DNA of 64,000 nt from positions 55,288,069 through 55,352,068 of the forward strand of contig NC_060254.1 in NCBI RefSeq assembly GCF_921293095.1, given 5' to 3'. This document shows positions 1 through 12,800 of the stretch, in pieces (positions within the stretch are counted from its first letter, which is position 1; every line of letters begins with the position of its first letter). The notes beneath the pieces are model-generated. The model saw only the letters and a list, made by a program, of their open reading frames with translations. It was not told the origin of the DNA and did no database searches. Made by a program: the position numbers and the translations under genes. This DNA comes from Ischnura elegans. Taxonomy: Eukaryota; Arthropoda; Insecta; Odonata; Coenagrionidae.

Positions 1-170
1 CTGCTCACACCTTATGGCGACGGTGAGCGACCCTTCATAAATCATCATTGTCATAAGTCAACGTTCCTAAGATTGGTTTGACGCAGCTCTCCATTCCTCT
101 CTTCTACCCGCTAGCCTTAGCATAGTGGCTTATCTCCTCTATCTTGAATCCTTAATAACAGTTTTAAGCA

Positions 171-320
171 TACCGGCACTAGCCACGGTGATAACTTCAC
201 GGGAGTCATCCGCAATGCACAATTTGTGCGTATAATCCACAGGGAAAAAATCATTCGCCTTGATTCGAACCCGGACACCCCGATTTCCGGTCGAGTACTT
301 TAGCCACCGTCAATCCATAG
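171..320 (-). repeat. tRNA-derived SINE, copy 1
   Basis: Read on the minus strand, a tRNA-like head has an A-box-like TGGCTAAAGTACTCG and a B-box-like GGGTTCGAATC at about 264-274. A body follows, ending in a region shared with 28960-29190: GAAAAAATCATTCGCCTTG, the GTGCATTGCGGATGACTC area, and TTATCACCGTGGCTAGT. Confidence 0.6.
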
Positions 321-1141
321 ATAGGAATGTGTTGGAATGTATGTGTGAATCCAATTTCAATGTTTATTTTTCTGAGTTACTATGTGCATTGTTGTTTGTT
401 ATTTTTTATATAAGTTTGTTTTGTGAAGCTTTCAGTAGACAATATATCGATGGCTAACAATAAGTTCTAAAAACACGTGTCTCAAAAAGATAAACACTTC
501 AGGAGAGCACAAGAAACGATTTATATTCTTAATTGTACAATGTTATTAAAAAACAAAAATTCATAAAACTGAAAAAGAAGTATACATTTGCAAACAAAGA
601 GTTGTTTTTTGCTTGCATTTTATTTTTTAAACGTAATTACAGTTTGTTTAAGATACCTGTCTCAAACCGGCCAAATTTGGAGATACGCGTTGTTCTATGC
701 TTTTATTCTCAGCTATTAGAAGATTCTTCTTTTTGTAGAAAGCCATCTTCGCCTACGCTACACATTTCGAATGCTTCCACTCTTGACTTATCTGCTGCTG
801 TTAACGTTCAAGCCCCGATCCCATGCATAAAAATGCTCCATTTGTAGCATCCGATGTACTGTTTCCATACTTCTTTTCTTATTCTCGGCTATAAGAAGAT
901 TAGATCTCGTTTTTCTGAAATGTCCTCTTCGCCTGTTCTAGTGTACTGACGATTTTTGTCTTGCTTTACCCAACTCTGTGTAATCGACTTCCGTTGGTGA
1001 ACGCAGCTTAGTAATTCATATCCACATTATATATGCCACAATCAGATCGTACCTTGAGCATATCTTCGAGTGACAGACACTTCATTGGACTATGTTGAGG
1101 TTTTTAACCACCATTTAGGTCGTAACTTAATACTTAAGGCC
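321..1141. other. No gene seen
   Basis: AT-rich sequence with small random open frames. A partial internal duplication is visible: two stretches near 690-760 and 870-935 share TTTATTCTCxGCTAT and TTTTTxTxxAAxxxxxxTCTTCGCCT. No splice-supported exon of Smyd4 was recognised here, although its first exon must lie to the left of 3653 or beyond the window. Confidence 0.4.
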
Positions 1142-1444
1142 AGGCCCGCGCTGGGCCCCCGGGACAGCCGTACATATCCCGGTGCGCCCTCCAGCCTGAA
1201 AATCTTTGGAGCCCTCCTGTTCCGAAACTAACAGATCTTACAGTCAGAATACCAAAATTGAACTCTTAACTTAATTTCAATGATGGACAATTTAACAGCA
1301 TAGTTAACACCACATTGAGTAAAAAAACTGGTTAAAATTAATATAATTAATGCTGGATCATTCCGGTAGTCCTCCTGCTGTTTAGTGCTGACGCCCTCTG
1401 GCCATGGCCGTCCACCGCCTTAAGAAGGGGTCCAGCCCGGGCCT
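1142..1444. mobile_element. MITE, GGCCC-ended family, copy 1
   Basis: Ends read AGGCCCGCGCTGGGCC... and ...GGTCCAGCCCGGGCCT. Blocks are shared with 23458-23594 and 60928-61081 (CATATCCCGGTGCGCCCTCC, CAGCCTGAAAATCTTTGG, GGCCATGGCCGTCCACC). This copy carries an AT-rich inner part absent from the copy at 60928. Flanks CTTAAGGC and CTTGAGGC look like a decayed target duplication. Confidence 0.6.
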
Positions 1445-1530
1445 GCTTGAGGCGATATGGTGTGTTATCACCTACCGCAAATGCTTTCACCGGTGTATTA
1501 CTGCACAGATTCGTCTACAAATGCCCACTA

Positions 1531-1800
1531 GGTGGGACCTTAATTTCAGAATTGGAAAAAATTAGGGTTTCCTAGTCACAAAATGGCCGAAATAAATTGA
1601 ATCCTCACGTGCTAAAATTTGGTTAGTTTAAAATGATATGAGGCCGTGCCTAAATGGCTTTAAGTAATAAGGACCCGAAATTGAGTTTTTGGGGCTAAAA
1701 TGGCTCTACCTACCTGTGAAAAATGTGACAGGGTAGTTCTGAATGGACAAATGTATGGGGTTTTTTCGCCCCTCTCTTAGGCTTTATGAGATATTCTCGT
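1531..1800 (+). mobile_element. Solo, diverged terminal repeat of the 32700-35241 transposon family
   Basis: TAGGTGGGACCTTAATTTCAG and the blocks that follow (AATTGGAAAA..., CACGTGCTAAAATTTGGTTA, TAAGGACCCGAAATTGAG, TTTTTGGGGCTAAAATGGC, CTTAGGCTTTATGAGATAT) line up in the same order with the left terminal repeat at 32700-32960. No partner end was found nearby. Confidence 0.6.
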
Positions 1801-2420
1801 AGTCTCCAGAAATCTGATTTTGCATTTATTTGAATGGCATGGCCCTTAAATTATTTATTAAGCAACTGGTAGAGTTGGCATAGTGCTCAGTGGACGATAT
1901 GAGAGTTGTCCATTGAAAATGAAGTGGTACCTCCCGTAAGGAAGAGGAAAAGGGTAAATAGGGAACTCGACGGGGTAAAACAAAAGAAAAAACTCGCCGG
2001 CCTATGGCGAGTTATTTATTATATTACGGTAACACAAATGAACAAGATAGTGGCCGTGATGGTGGTGGAGTAGGGCTAAGAGGAGGGGAAGGAGAGGGTA
2101 GGTTAACACACGCCAGGCACTGGGGCAGGCTGGAAGATCGCCTGACAGCGGCCCGAGCTGCAGCAACGAAGCGACGAGGGCACACGTTACGATGCGGAAG
2201 CAGTCACGTCTCGTCCCAGGGAAGGTCTTATTTATGCCTCCACAGCCGGTGACGGGGGGGTGTCTACTGGTGTCGTCCTGCTAGGTCCTCATTTGACTCC
2301 CAGTGGGTGCGAAACCTGCCCCCACACGGCCGGCCAGGCCGACCTCGAGCTAGCATGCGCGGCTCAAAATTTTAGCCACCAAAATTCGCACGAGGCCTGA
2401 GTTCTGACAATTATTTATAA
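1801..2420. other. Non-coding, with a G/C-rich patch at 2040-2340
   Basis: The patch is purine-rich on the + strand and CpG-containing but has no long frame or recognisable protein similarity. It might be part of the Smyd4 5' region, but I could not find an exon end in the needed phase. Confidence 0.25.
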
Positions 2421-2672
2421 CAGGGATGCCGGCTCACAAAAAATATTGGGGGGCCCAAATCGGGGATCTTGCCCCGGGAAATTTTATAAGTAGTGAGTTT
2501 TTTAAGCATTTTAGAAGAGTCATATGATCAACATTAGAACCCTGATAACTCTAATCTCGATATCTGGACCCTCCGGGGAAAATCGACAAGCCTGACACAT
2601 TTTTTCCTCACGCACATAACGAATTTTTGAGGGGGCTCGGGCCCCTTTGGCGCCATGGTGTCGGCGCTACTG
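2421..2672 (-). mobile_element. hAT-type MITE (GCGCCGACT family) with perfect 8-bp duplication
   Basis: The target duplication ATTTATAA lies at 2413-2420 and 2673-2680. Ends are CAGGGATGCCGGC... and ...GTGTCGGCGCTACTG. The inner sequence matches copies at 23974-24367 and 42747-43011. An 8-bp duplication with CAG...CTG ends is the hAT pattern; there is no transposase inside. Confidence 0.8.
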
Positions 2673-2840
2673 ATTTATAAATATTGTCCGTCGAGAAAGA
2701 AATAGCTCTTATATTTTGTACTTGATTAAGCCTCCGCCGTCATCAAGTTGTCATACCTGCACTATTCCGTGATCGTATCTGCATTTTACATCTTTTTCTG
2801 GTTTAACTCATAGTTCAACTGATTCAGCCGTAGTATAGTG

Positions 2841-3112
2841 CAGTGGCGTAACTATGGAGGGGATTAGGGGATAGATCCCCCCCAAATCCCCAGATAAATA
2901 TTTTTTTAAACTATTGTCTGTTTTTGACACATGTTAACTGCATCTGCTTAACGTAAAATTTTAAGCGCCAAAATGATGTAAAATGCATTTCCAGGCATGT
3001 CATTTTTCACAAATTTTCCCGGTACTCGCGTTGCCTAGGGGGGGTCCACCTCCCATGCACCTCCATCCCCTCCCCCAAGGCATATTCCTAGTTACGCCGC
3101 TGGTATACTGGA
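2841..3112 (+). mobile_element. hAT-type MITE (GGCGTAACTA family), full copy
   Basis: Ends are CAGTGGCGTAACTATGG and CTAGTTACGCCGCTG. Flanking GTATAGTG (2833-2840) and GTATACTG (3113-3120) form an 8-bp duplication with one change. Related copies or parts: about 26800-26903, 43637-44301, 50997-51790, 52814-52960 and 58483-58580. Confidence 0.75.
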
Positions 3113-3394
3113 AGTTCGACATATTGAAATAAAAGGTTGTTGAACTTTTCCACAATTATTTTAATGCGTGCGGCGTGTTACGGCTCACAGAGCCACCGTC
3201 TAGTTCAAGACTTCGCAGTACATGAGAACATCACATCTATACAATTGAAGGAGAGGTGGAAAAGTGAAACTACCTTTTATTTCAATGAATAATAGTTGGT
3301 GAAGTAAAATTTGATGCTTTGCCGGCGAACATATTCGAAAAAGGCTATTCGGGCTTAGGAAACGGTAGCCGTGTAGCTGGGTTTTCATTCAATG

Positions 3395-3500
3395 TTGGTG
3401 GTGGTTCTCGGGTATTGCTGTGTAGGTAACATTTTCACTCAACGTTTTACTTCTCCTACTGGGAGCGTTATCAAGAGAATGGGTTTCTTTCCTTCGGGGC
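3395..3500. mobile_element. Penelope-like terminal repeat relic
   Basis: GCTGTGTAGGTAACATT, then CTACTGGGAGCGTTxTCAAG and AGAATGGG occur in the same order as at 38067-38190 and, inverted, at 39190-39290. Read on the minus strand this is the region that in Penelope-like elements can carry hammerhead-like motifs; here the GAAACGTC half-site has decayed. Confidence 0.45.
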
Positions 3501-3652
3501 AGAATGGAGGGAGACCACCCGGCTGGAAGACCGAATAGCCTTTTTGAATGATAGTTTATATTTCCTTTATTTATTGCGGGGAGTTATTGAATGTTGCGCA
3601 TGATGCGATATAATCCGTGAGTACGAATTTGTAAATCCCCATGTATCTTTAG

Positions 3653-3863
3653 ATCTGGGCACGGCTGAGATCGCAGTTGCGACGGCCAACCGCTCGGCGG
3701 CGCTCTATCGCCTCGGCAAGTACCGCAAGGCCCTCGAGGACATCGACTGCGCCCTCGCCATGGACTTCCCCAAGGGCCTCAAGCACAAAGTGCTCGACCG
3801 GAAGGCCCGTTGCATGCTGGCCCTCTCCGACCGACGGAAACAGAACCCGGAAGCCAGCAGAAA
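3653..3863 (+). CDS. Smyd4: Smyd4 exon: TPR segment
   Basis: The acceptor AG is at 3651-3652 and the donor GT at 3864. The exon encodes a TPR block (ANRSAALYRLGKYRKAL, then EDIDCALAM) followed by KVLDRKARCMLAL, as in the SMYD4 N-terminus. It starts with two bases of a split codon and ends with two bases of another, completed by the first base of the next exon as AAG (Lys). Base composition is much more GC-rich than the flanking introns. Confidence 0.92.
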
Positions 3864-6800
3864 GTGAGTATATGTGTGGGGTACAAGAGTGGTCCGGTCT
3901 AAAAAACTTTTTTGAGAGTTACAAGTATGGATCAATTTTTTTGTGAAGTTACCTTAGGAAACAAACGAGCTCCATGCTGGAGTGGTATTTATAGTGTTGC
4001 CTTCCCACCCTGTGAGTCCGGGTTTAAGTCCCGGCGGCGGCGAAGATTTTTCGGAGACTGCTCAAGTGCTTAGTTGAGACCACTCTATTCAGAGCACCAT
4101 GCCTGTCCGGTGAGACACTTATCCGTGGTCCCTTCATTAAGAGCAAGCTAATGGCGACACCGAGTTTTTTCTCCTCCATTTCTTTCCCTCATGGCGAAAG
4201 TGGCCTCAGCTATCGGTCGCATCCTCCAGAGATTGGAGAAGGCGAGATGGACGGAGAGGAAAACGAACATAGAAGTGATATAAAATCGTCGATGTTCGCT
4301 GCGTATACGGTGCAGAAAGGAATCTCGGATTCTCCACCGGGTAATTGGCTGCATGTCTTCCGTTGTTTCGGTGAACGACTTCTTTTTCATCCGCAGGGGA
4401 TCTTCTGAATGCTATCTTTCAAAATTATCCGGTATATATACACCCCATCCATGGGTCAAGTTTATTCTGATTGGCTCTGGCGTGTTCTGCTTTTTCAGCC
4501 TTTTTTTGTCATGTTTAATGGAGGTCATATCAGCAGTGATTGAAGACCCATCATGACCTCCATTATGACATGAGGGTGAAGAACAATCCGTTCCTCGAAA
4601 CGCCGGGAGACATTCATCCAATTATCTTGTAGAAAACCCGAGAATTCTTTCTGAGCATAGAAGTTCAACATAGAAATACATGATATGGTGATCGAGATGA
4701 GGAAATATCTAGAAGAAATACCCAGGTGACGGATTATTTGGATAAGAGGAGCACTATAACAGAGTTTTTAAAATTCAATGAATGAAACCGGAGTCAACCG
4801 CCGGGAAATTCAATGAATTTCCCGGCGGTTGACTCCGGTGAGATCTTCTCGGTTTTCACACCGTGTCAGGCCGTTCATATTGGCCGACGTTTCGTTAGTG
4901 TTCTTTCCCTGCATCATTAGGACTGAGGTGAGACTCCGCAGCTCCATCTATCCGGATATTTATATTATTCTAAATCAACTTGGTCATCGTATCAACATCA
5001 TCAATCAATGACGGCCCAGTTGATAAAGAATCATATAAATATCCGGATGGAGAGAACTGCGAAACCTTTGCCTCTGCCCTGTGAACGCAGTGGAACGTGG
5101 GCCAATATGAACCATTCGACCCGGTGTAAAACACGGGAAGAATTCAATCTCAGGAAAAGTAAGTCATCAAAAAGTCAGGGGAATTGTAATGGATCAGGGA
5201 AAAGACGGAGAACCTCGCCCATGGTGTCAGAGAAACTTTACGTCACGACGCGCTAATCAAAACAACCGCCGCGCTGTATGCAGGCTGAAGACTTGTCTCG
5301 TGGTCCCGAAAAGATGAGATGTATATTCCTTTTTAAAACATTAATTAGATATAAAAGCATCCTCTTTTGTCTTCAATTTAATACCTACTGTTTTTTATGT
5401 ATTCATTGTAAAGATCTTTTTTTGGAAGTCTCAGTATAAATAATTGACTCCATTTGACCGAATTATGGATGAAATATGCGGCTTTACTGTGCGCTTTAGG
5501 GGAAGAGGGGGTCGATTCTATGACTTTTTGCCGTATTTATCGTCTCGTTCACGCCAATCATTAGTATTAATCAGTCAGTCAGTGGTCGGAAGTGGGTTTT
5601 TTATAGTATGTAGATTCTTAAATGCATGCCTTTCCCATTTTCGTTTCCAGGGCTAGGGATGGAGCGATGGCGGCCCTGAGGGAGACCCTGACGGCCCTGG
5701 ATGAGGCCACCGACCTGGACGCGGAGCGCAGGGGCATGCGGGAGACTGAGGTGCGCATGATGCTGTGCATGCTTACGAAAGCTGCCGAGGAGGCCGCCAC
5801 CGCCGGTGAGTGGTGCTGTTTTGCGAAACAATGTTTTGTCCGCGTGTTTTTGAAGTCGGTTAATGGTAAAAAGGGCGTCAAATTAACGTAAAGAGGGACT
5901 TGTATTTAGATTACAGTGTTCAAGGGTCAATTGCGGGAAAATTAGCGGGAAATATGGCTGAACTTACGGAAAAATTAGAGTAAATTTGTGTCGATTTTGA
6001 ATTCGAGTGAAAATTCCGTTGTGCGCAATGTCTCATTTATTTGTTTTTGCTGTTTTCTTTTACAACATGCCGTGAATGATGGAGGTGGGCGTTCCAGCCG
6101 CGAATATTACAAAAGAGGATCCTCAAGTCGACCTCTAAATGTTTTGTCACCCAGCGCGCATTTTGGGGGTTTTCAATGGGTTTACAAAAGTCACCACTCG
6201 CGTCGCTGGTGGACAAAGTGATCCTAGTTTCACGGGGAAATAAGGTATAATCAGGGATGCTAACCGAAATTCATATAGGTACATTATGATTGGGATCTAT
6301 CAAATTTATAACTTGTCCACGCTATTCCTCGCAATTTCAAACATTATACTGCAAAATATCGGAAAAAAGCTGATCACATTGCACTCATCACCGCGCCACG
6401 ATCATTTTTTTAAACCGATTAAAATGCGACCGAAGTGGCTACGGAAATCAACTTTATATGGGATAGAATTGAGCCTCTTCTATTCAGTCCCCTTGGCTCC
6501 AGTGTTAAAAAATGACCGCGGATATTATAATAACGATGGTAAATAACATTGGTATTTGCTCTAAAAATGTACTCCGTCAACGTTAGTTGGAAAATTGGGT
6601 AAGTTTACAGAAAAACTAGTGAAAATTTTGGTTGTTTTTGGATTAGCTTTTAATTTCCGAGGTTCCACTTATTTGTTTCTTTGCTTTTATTTCACCTGTT
6701 GCCTTGAATCATGGAACAGGACATTTCAGTGTGAAAAATTACATTGGTATTATGATAGAATATGCTCCGACAGTGGCTTTAAGGGTGCAATTGAACAACT

Positions 6801-9800
6801 AACCTCTATTTTAATAAAATGTTTGCGGCAGTGTGTTGCGTATTTTCAGAAGCCTATTAGACGGCGTTCATTACCTGTTTGTCTTATTATAAACGCCAGA
6901 GAACTGTGAAACTCTTTTTTGCCTTAAATAAAACTTCAACTACCTTACTTTCGATATGAAAATGAGCTGTATTTAACATTTTACATTGCTGTGAAAGACC
7001 ATTGTACAAAAGACCAGTTTATGAAGTTGTGTTATCTTGGATTTTTATGTATAACATATGGACAATAATGGTCCAGTGGACCAAAGTTAGCCCGTATTCT
7101 ACTGCCGTTTGTGCCACAACTGTTGAGTTAATTGCCCGCCACACATACCCATTTGTGTATCGCAGGAAGGTCGGCCAAGGGTAATCGCCAGCAACAGCAG
7201 CAACAGCAACAATCTCAGACAAGGCCCCCATTGCCCGTGGACGTAGATGAAGAGGATGATGAGGAGGCAGGTTGCGGGGGCCACTCGGGGCAGTTGCCCG
7301 CCCCTACTGGGGGCAGGCACCCCCTCTACCCAGGGGCCAGCCAGCTGCTGAGTTTCGCAAGGCGAGGAGCCGTGGGACGACAGGCAGAGGCAAAAGCCCC
7401 AATATCTGCTGGGGACATCCTCGTCTCTGAGAAGCCATGGGTCTTCGTGCTGCTGAGGGAAAAGGCCCCAACGCACTGCTACCAGTGTGCCAAACCGTGA
7501 GTACTAAAACTATTAACCATGAGGTTTATAGTAAATCATGTTTGTTTTTCCAGTGAACAATGGCAGTGAAGTTTTTCTGGGTTTCACAACAGGTGCGATT
7601 TTTGGTAGCTCCTTCCAGCCTTTTGGCATTAAGCCTGAATCAAAATGTGTTTATTTACTACCCAAATTTACTGCCAGTTAAGAGATGATCGTCAGAGGAG
7701 AGAACTCATTTTCATATTTTTTGCAACAGTCACTCAGTACATGATTCAACCCAAACTGTTTGGTGTAGGTGAAGGTAAAGCTCACCCTAGAGTAAGCCAT
7801 GCTACACTGTGGAGTAGGGTGGTGCGAAAAAACTCAAGTTCCAAATTTCGTGTCGTAATAGTGCGGAAAAGTTGCGATACCTTAGTACAAGAAAAACAAA
7901 AAAAGAATTATTAAAATCAGACGTCATCTTCCGTTCCCGCAAAGCACTTGAAAAAATGACAAAAATGAAAAAAATTGTTTTTTTTTCGTTGTAAAAAAAT
8001 TAAATTAAATTAATACCTTTTAACGCTGTAGCAAAAAATGATTACAAATTGCATAGGTTATTATTTATATATGCATATTTATGGCTTTTAACTGTTATTA
8101 CCGATCACACAAGATCATTAAAAATGTATAAATATTGCAATTTCGCCTATTTTTCAGAGTTTTGTAATAATTACATGATGATAATTTTTGAGAAGTTTTA
8201 ATTATCTCTTTAGATCAAAAATGACAATAAAACTGACCACTAGAATTGAAAGGCAAAATTGCACTTTAAAAAGGCAGCATGTTAACCCTATTGAAACCGA
8301 AAGTGAAGATGTTGAGGTTTTAAATGACGCAACGCAAAGTTCAACAATCAAGGAGAAATTTGTTGACAAGGAAGATTACATGCCTAGTACATCCAAAAAA
8401 ATATAAATCACCATGGCAAATCAGGGTAAAATTCTAAAGTACAGCTTTACATTGTGATCAATACGTACTCACTTTTCTGTGATCACGTTGTCTCACCGTA
8501 CAGCTGCTGCTATAGCATCAAGTGTACTTTTAGACATTGGTGTTATAACTGAAGAATATACTTCTAAGTTCATTGACCGATGTAGAATTAAAAAGGAAAA
8601 GAAAAATATTATAAGCGATTTACAGCAAATCCATCTTGATTTAAGTGAGCTACACGGTTATACTTTGACGGAAGGGTAGACAATACCATAGTAGTAGAAA
8701 TGATTGAATCGAAGGAGTACTGTCGGACAGTTATAGCGGAACACCATTCTCTAATAAAAGAACCGGCTTTTGTGTATTTGAGTTATGTTTCTCCAAGCTC
8801 CGGGTCTGCTAAAGATATAGTGGTCTCCACACTATCTTATCTCTATGATCAAGGAGTATCATTAAAGCTCTTAGAGTTAGTTTGCTGTGATGGCACGAAC
8901 ATCAACATTAGATGGAAAGGTTGCACTATTAGAAAGCGCGTAAAACACTAATGACACCCGCTGCAGTGGGCAGTTGGGTTACTTCATTTCATTGAATTTC
9001 TTTTGTCATATTTTTCAGTATTTAGATGGTGAAACAAGTGGCCAAAAATCATTTAGTGGGCCAATTGGACTATAATGAATGGTTATGGAAAGCTTCCAAA
9101 CTGCATTTCCAAACAATTGAATGCGAAATTCTACAAGTCGATAGATGAATTTTGAGCAAGGACCAAAGATACCTTATTGACATTAGTCAAGCAATCACAA
9201 GTGGCGACTTCCAAATGACTTAGCAAACCGGTATACTGGACCATTTTCACATGCTAGATGGCTCGTGTGAACAGAGCAAAGGAAACCTCTCGATACATAC
9301 CTGGATATTAAAAGAAAGTAGTTTTCCCTGTTATTGAACGAAACTCTAACTTTGATCAAGGAAAGAATGTATTGATGGCGATGGTTTTTGATTACAGAAG
9401 GCACATTATAGAGCTAGGTCTAAAAAGAGTATTTAAAGCCAGACAGACTTAACCAAAAGGCAAACCTATCGTAAACTTCATCACTCCTACCATGAACTTC
9501 GAAATAACTGACCATATAGAATTGATTGACTGGAATGTAGTCAAACTAACTACTCCACCTCTTCTTATGAGAATAATTACTAATGAAGAAATAGCTTCCT
9601 TCATTGAATCTGGCGATAAACAAGATTGGGATATTATAACTTCCCATATCACATGCAAGCAATGGAGCCGTATGTGAAATTGGTAATGGAGGCATCCCTT
9701 AAGCTTTGTGGCTATCGATCCAGAGATGGATTTATTAGGGCTAATTCAAGTCAATATCCATTATGCCAGACTTACCACTAAATCGCAGTACAAAGTAGTT

Positions 9801-12800
9801 TTCAAAAGTTAAAATTTAAAAGAGGGACAAAATATTTAAATATTGTAGAAGCAGTAACACTCATTGGTTGGATGGATGGAGGGTGTGGGTAGAACTCAAA
9901 GTGCAACCACCTCTCCGCGGTGAGTTCTGGGTTGTTTAGATATTATTAAATCATATATAAACAAAGGAAGAGCTGCATAATCAAACATGTATTTTAGACT
10001 AAAATATTACCTCAAGTTATTATGACACAACTGAAAAACCGGCTAAATTGCAAAATTTATACATTTTTAATGATCTTTTGCGATCGGTAATAACAGTTAA
10101 AAGCCATAAATATGCATATATAAATATGTAATAACCTATGTTATTTGTAATCATTTTTTGCTACAGCGTTAAAAGGTATTAATTTAATTTAATTTTTTTA
10201 CAACGAAAAAAAAAACATTTTTTTTTTATTTTTGTCATTTTTTCAGGTGCTTTGCGCGATCGGAAGATGACGTCCGATTTTAATAATTCTTTTTTTGTTT
10301 TTCTTGTACTAACGTATCGCAACTTTTCCGCACTATTACGACACGAAATTTGGAACTTGAGTTTTTTCGCACCACCCTACTGTGGAGGTTGGTCGCTTTA
10401 CGGGTTGAGCAGTTGGCTGCCAATTGAAGGGTTCCAGGTTCAAATCCTGGGCAAAGCTTTTTGGAACCCTCAAATAAAATTCACAAAGTGCAAGGTGGCC
10501 TATGGAATGGAACTGCCCCTTATCCTGAAAGTGTGCAATTCACTCACAAAACCTAAACCAATCTTCTGGTTACAGGGCAGTGAAGATTTCTTTGGTTTCC
10601 CACTGGGTAAGATTTTCCGTAGCTCATTCCAATGTATCAATAAACGACTCATTCATTGTCATCAGTGATTCAGTAGTCCAAATGATTATCAAACCACGAA
10701 TCCTATCATTTTAGAAAAATAAATGTTAAATTGGGTGTTAGGATTCCTGAATTGGATATATGTACATTGGATTCCTAAATCTCTGAGAGCAATTGGCCAA
10801 TCGCCCATTGGAAGGATATATGGAAAATCTTACCCTGTATGAAGCCTAAGAAATCTTAACTGCCATTAAAGCAGAAGATTGGTATTAGTTGGTTGGTAAG
10901 ATATCATTTGAGGTTGTCTTAAGGCTTAGCCTGGATTTGGACCTAGGCTAATCCTTCACACACAATAATCAGCCACCAATTTTTTGAAAGTATAAAGCTG
11001 CTACCCAGCACAAAGTAGTGTGACTTAGTCCAGAGTCAGCCTTACCCTCACCCAGGGGCGGATCCAGGATTTTTTTCTGGGAGGGGCACAAGCAAGGCCG
11101 TATCCAGGATTTTGTTCTGGGTGGGGCACAACGATACCTCGTAATACAAAACGAACGCAATCACAATGGGACCGTATTAAAAATCTTGCATATTTTTGAG
11201 GGTCTGGGGGGGGCACGTGCCCCCGTGCCCCCCCCCCTGGATCCGCCTATGCCCTCACCTATCCAAAGCACAGTTTGGGTTGAATCACTGAGTGACTGTT
11301 GCAAGAAATATGAAAATAAGCTTTCTCCCGTGACAATTCTCTCGAACTAGTGGTAAATATGGGCAGTAAATTAGCTAAGTTTGATTCATGCTTAATGCCA
11401 CCCATTAGGCTGTCCCAAAAAAAAATCTTTTTTTTTATTTCAAATTCGTCAACTGGATTTCGATGACCCTCGGGTATACAAGGATAGGCGAAAAAAAATT
11501 TTGAAAAATTTTTAATAATTAGTTAGCGAGCAGCGCCTAAATACCAACACCCTTAATTTGTCATACGATTTCGCTAAAACAACCAAAATATGGGTAATCA
11601 GGGTAAGTTATGATCCGTAGGGAAAAAATTTCATCTTCAGCGGATGAACTGTGCAATATTCGCTCTTTTGATGCTCATCTTTGGCAGACAATGCCAGGAG
11701 GTTATACCAGAACACAAGATGAAGCTGAAATGCTTATCAACATTTATAGTGATAGTTTATGTAAGGTATCGGTTTACAACACCAGTGGCGGTTATGGCTC
11801 TATTTAATGACTTGAAATTCCTCAAGTCTCTGGGTGTCACTGATCAGAGGCATTCAATGAGCTACTCTTCATCGCTAAAAAAAATTCTCTAACCATTTGT
11901 GGTACTTAAGCGAGGAGCTAGTGTGCTTGTCATTTTTTGATGATAGGGTACCGTTTCACACTAAAAGAAAAATGGTGAAACGAATGCATGAACGTGAATA
12001 TAATTCCATTCAGTGCCTGAAAAGAGTACCTATGCCCAAAAACGTTCACACTTAAGATTAATCATTTTTTGTATCATCAAGTTCCATTAATTTTTTTTTA
12101 ACTCTTGAGCTACCTCATGAATTTCTCAACTAGGATACTAAGGATTGGGAAACAACAGAAAGCTATCAAGCAGTTCGACAGCACATCAAACAGTTCTTGG
12201 TCCTAATCACGGAATTTAATAGCAGTATTACTAACGATGAGGAATGGATGCAATATTTGCAGCAGATCGTTTCCCAATTTTGGAAAATGATAAAGTTAAG
12301 ATTGATTACCATACGTGACGACATGATTTGGTCTACGAAACGAGTTCAAAATCTGAATTTGAGAGAGAGAGTCACTGATGCACGTGAACATTGCAGGCGA
12401 CCGTGTGTGAGGAGGTGGGGGAGTGGAGGGAGATGGCCTCAGTCATCTGTTGCGCTGCATCGTGCGAGCTGCATCGCTTAGCGCCACTTTTGGCGCCAGG
12501 CTGAGTGGGCCCCAGGGCCTAAATAGTGAAAGATATGCAGAAACTGATGAAATTTTTGACCAACAGGTCATAACTTACCCTTATTTTGGTAGTTTTCATG
12601 AAATCGTACGACCAATTAAGGGTGTTGGTATTTAGGCGCCTCTCGCTAACTATGTAATTATGTATTTACAATTTTTCAAAAGTTTTTTTTCGCCTATCCT
12701 TGTATACCCGAGGGTTATCGAAATCCGGTTGATGATTTTGAATTAAAAGAAAGTGTTTTTTTGGGACAGCCTAGCCACCCATCTGTGCAAATTATGTCTG

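Noticed and set aside
2004..2252. Open frame in the G-rich patch as the missing first Smyd4 exon
   Set aside because: No TPR- or SMYD-like residues and no donor in the needed phase.
5601..5891. Several overlapping open frames on both strands around the second Smyd4 exon
   Set aside because: They are shadows of a GC-rich exon; only the frame that joins in phase to both neighbours and has splice sites is kept.
10385..10450. tRNA gene
   Set aside because: A B-box-like motif is present, but no full cloverleaf was found and the sequence is part of a dispersed repeat.
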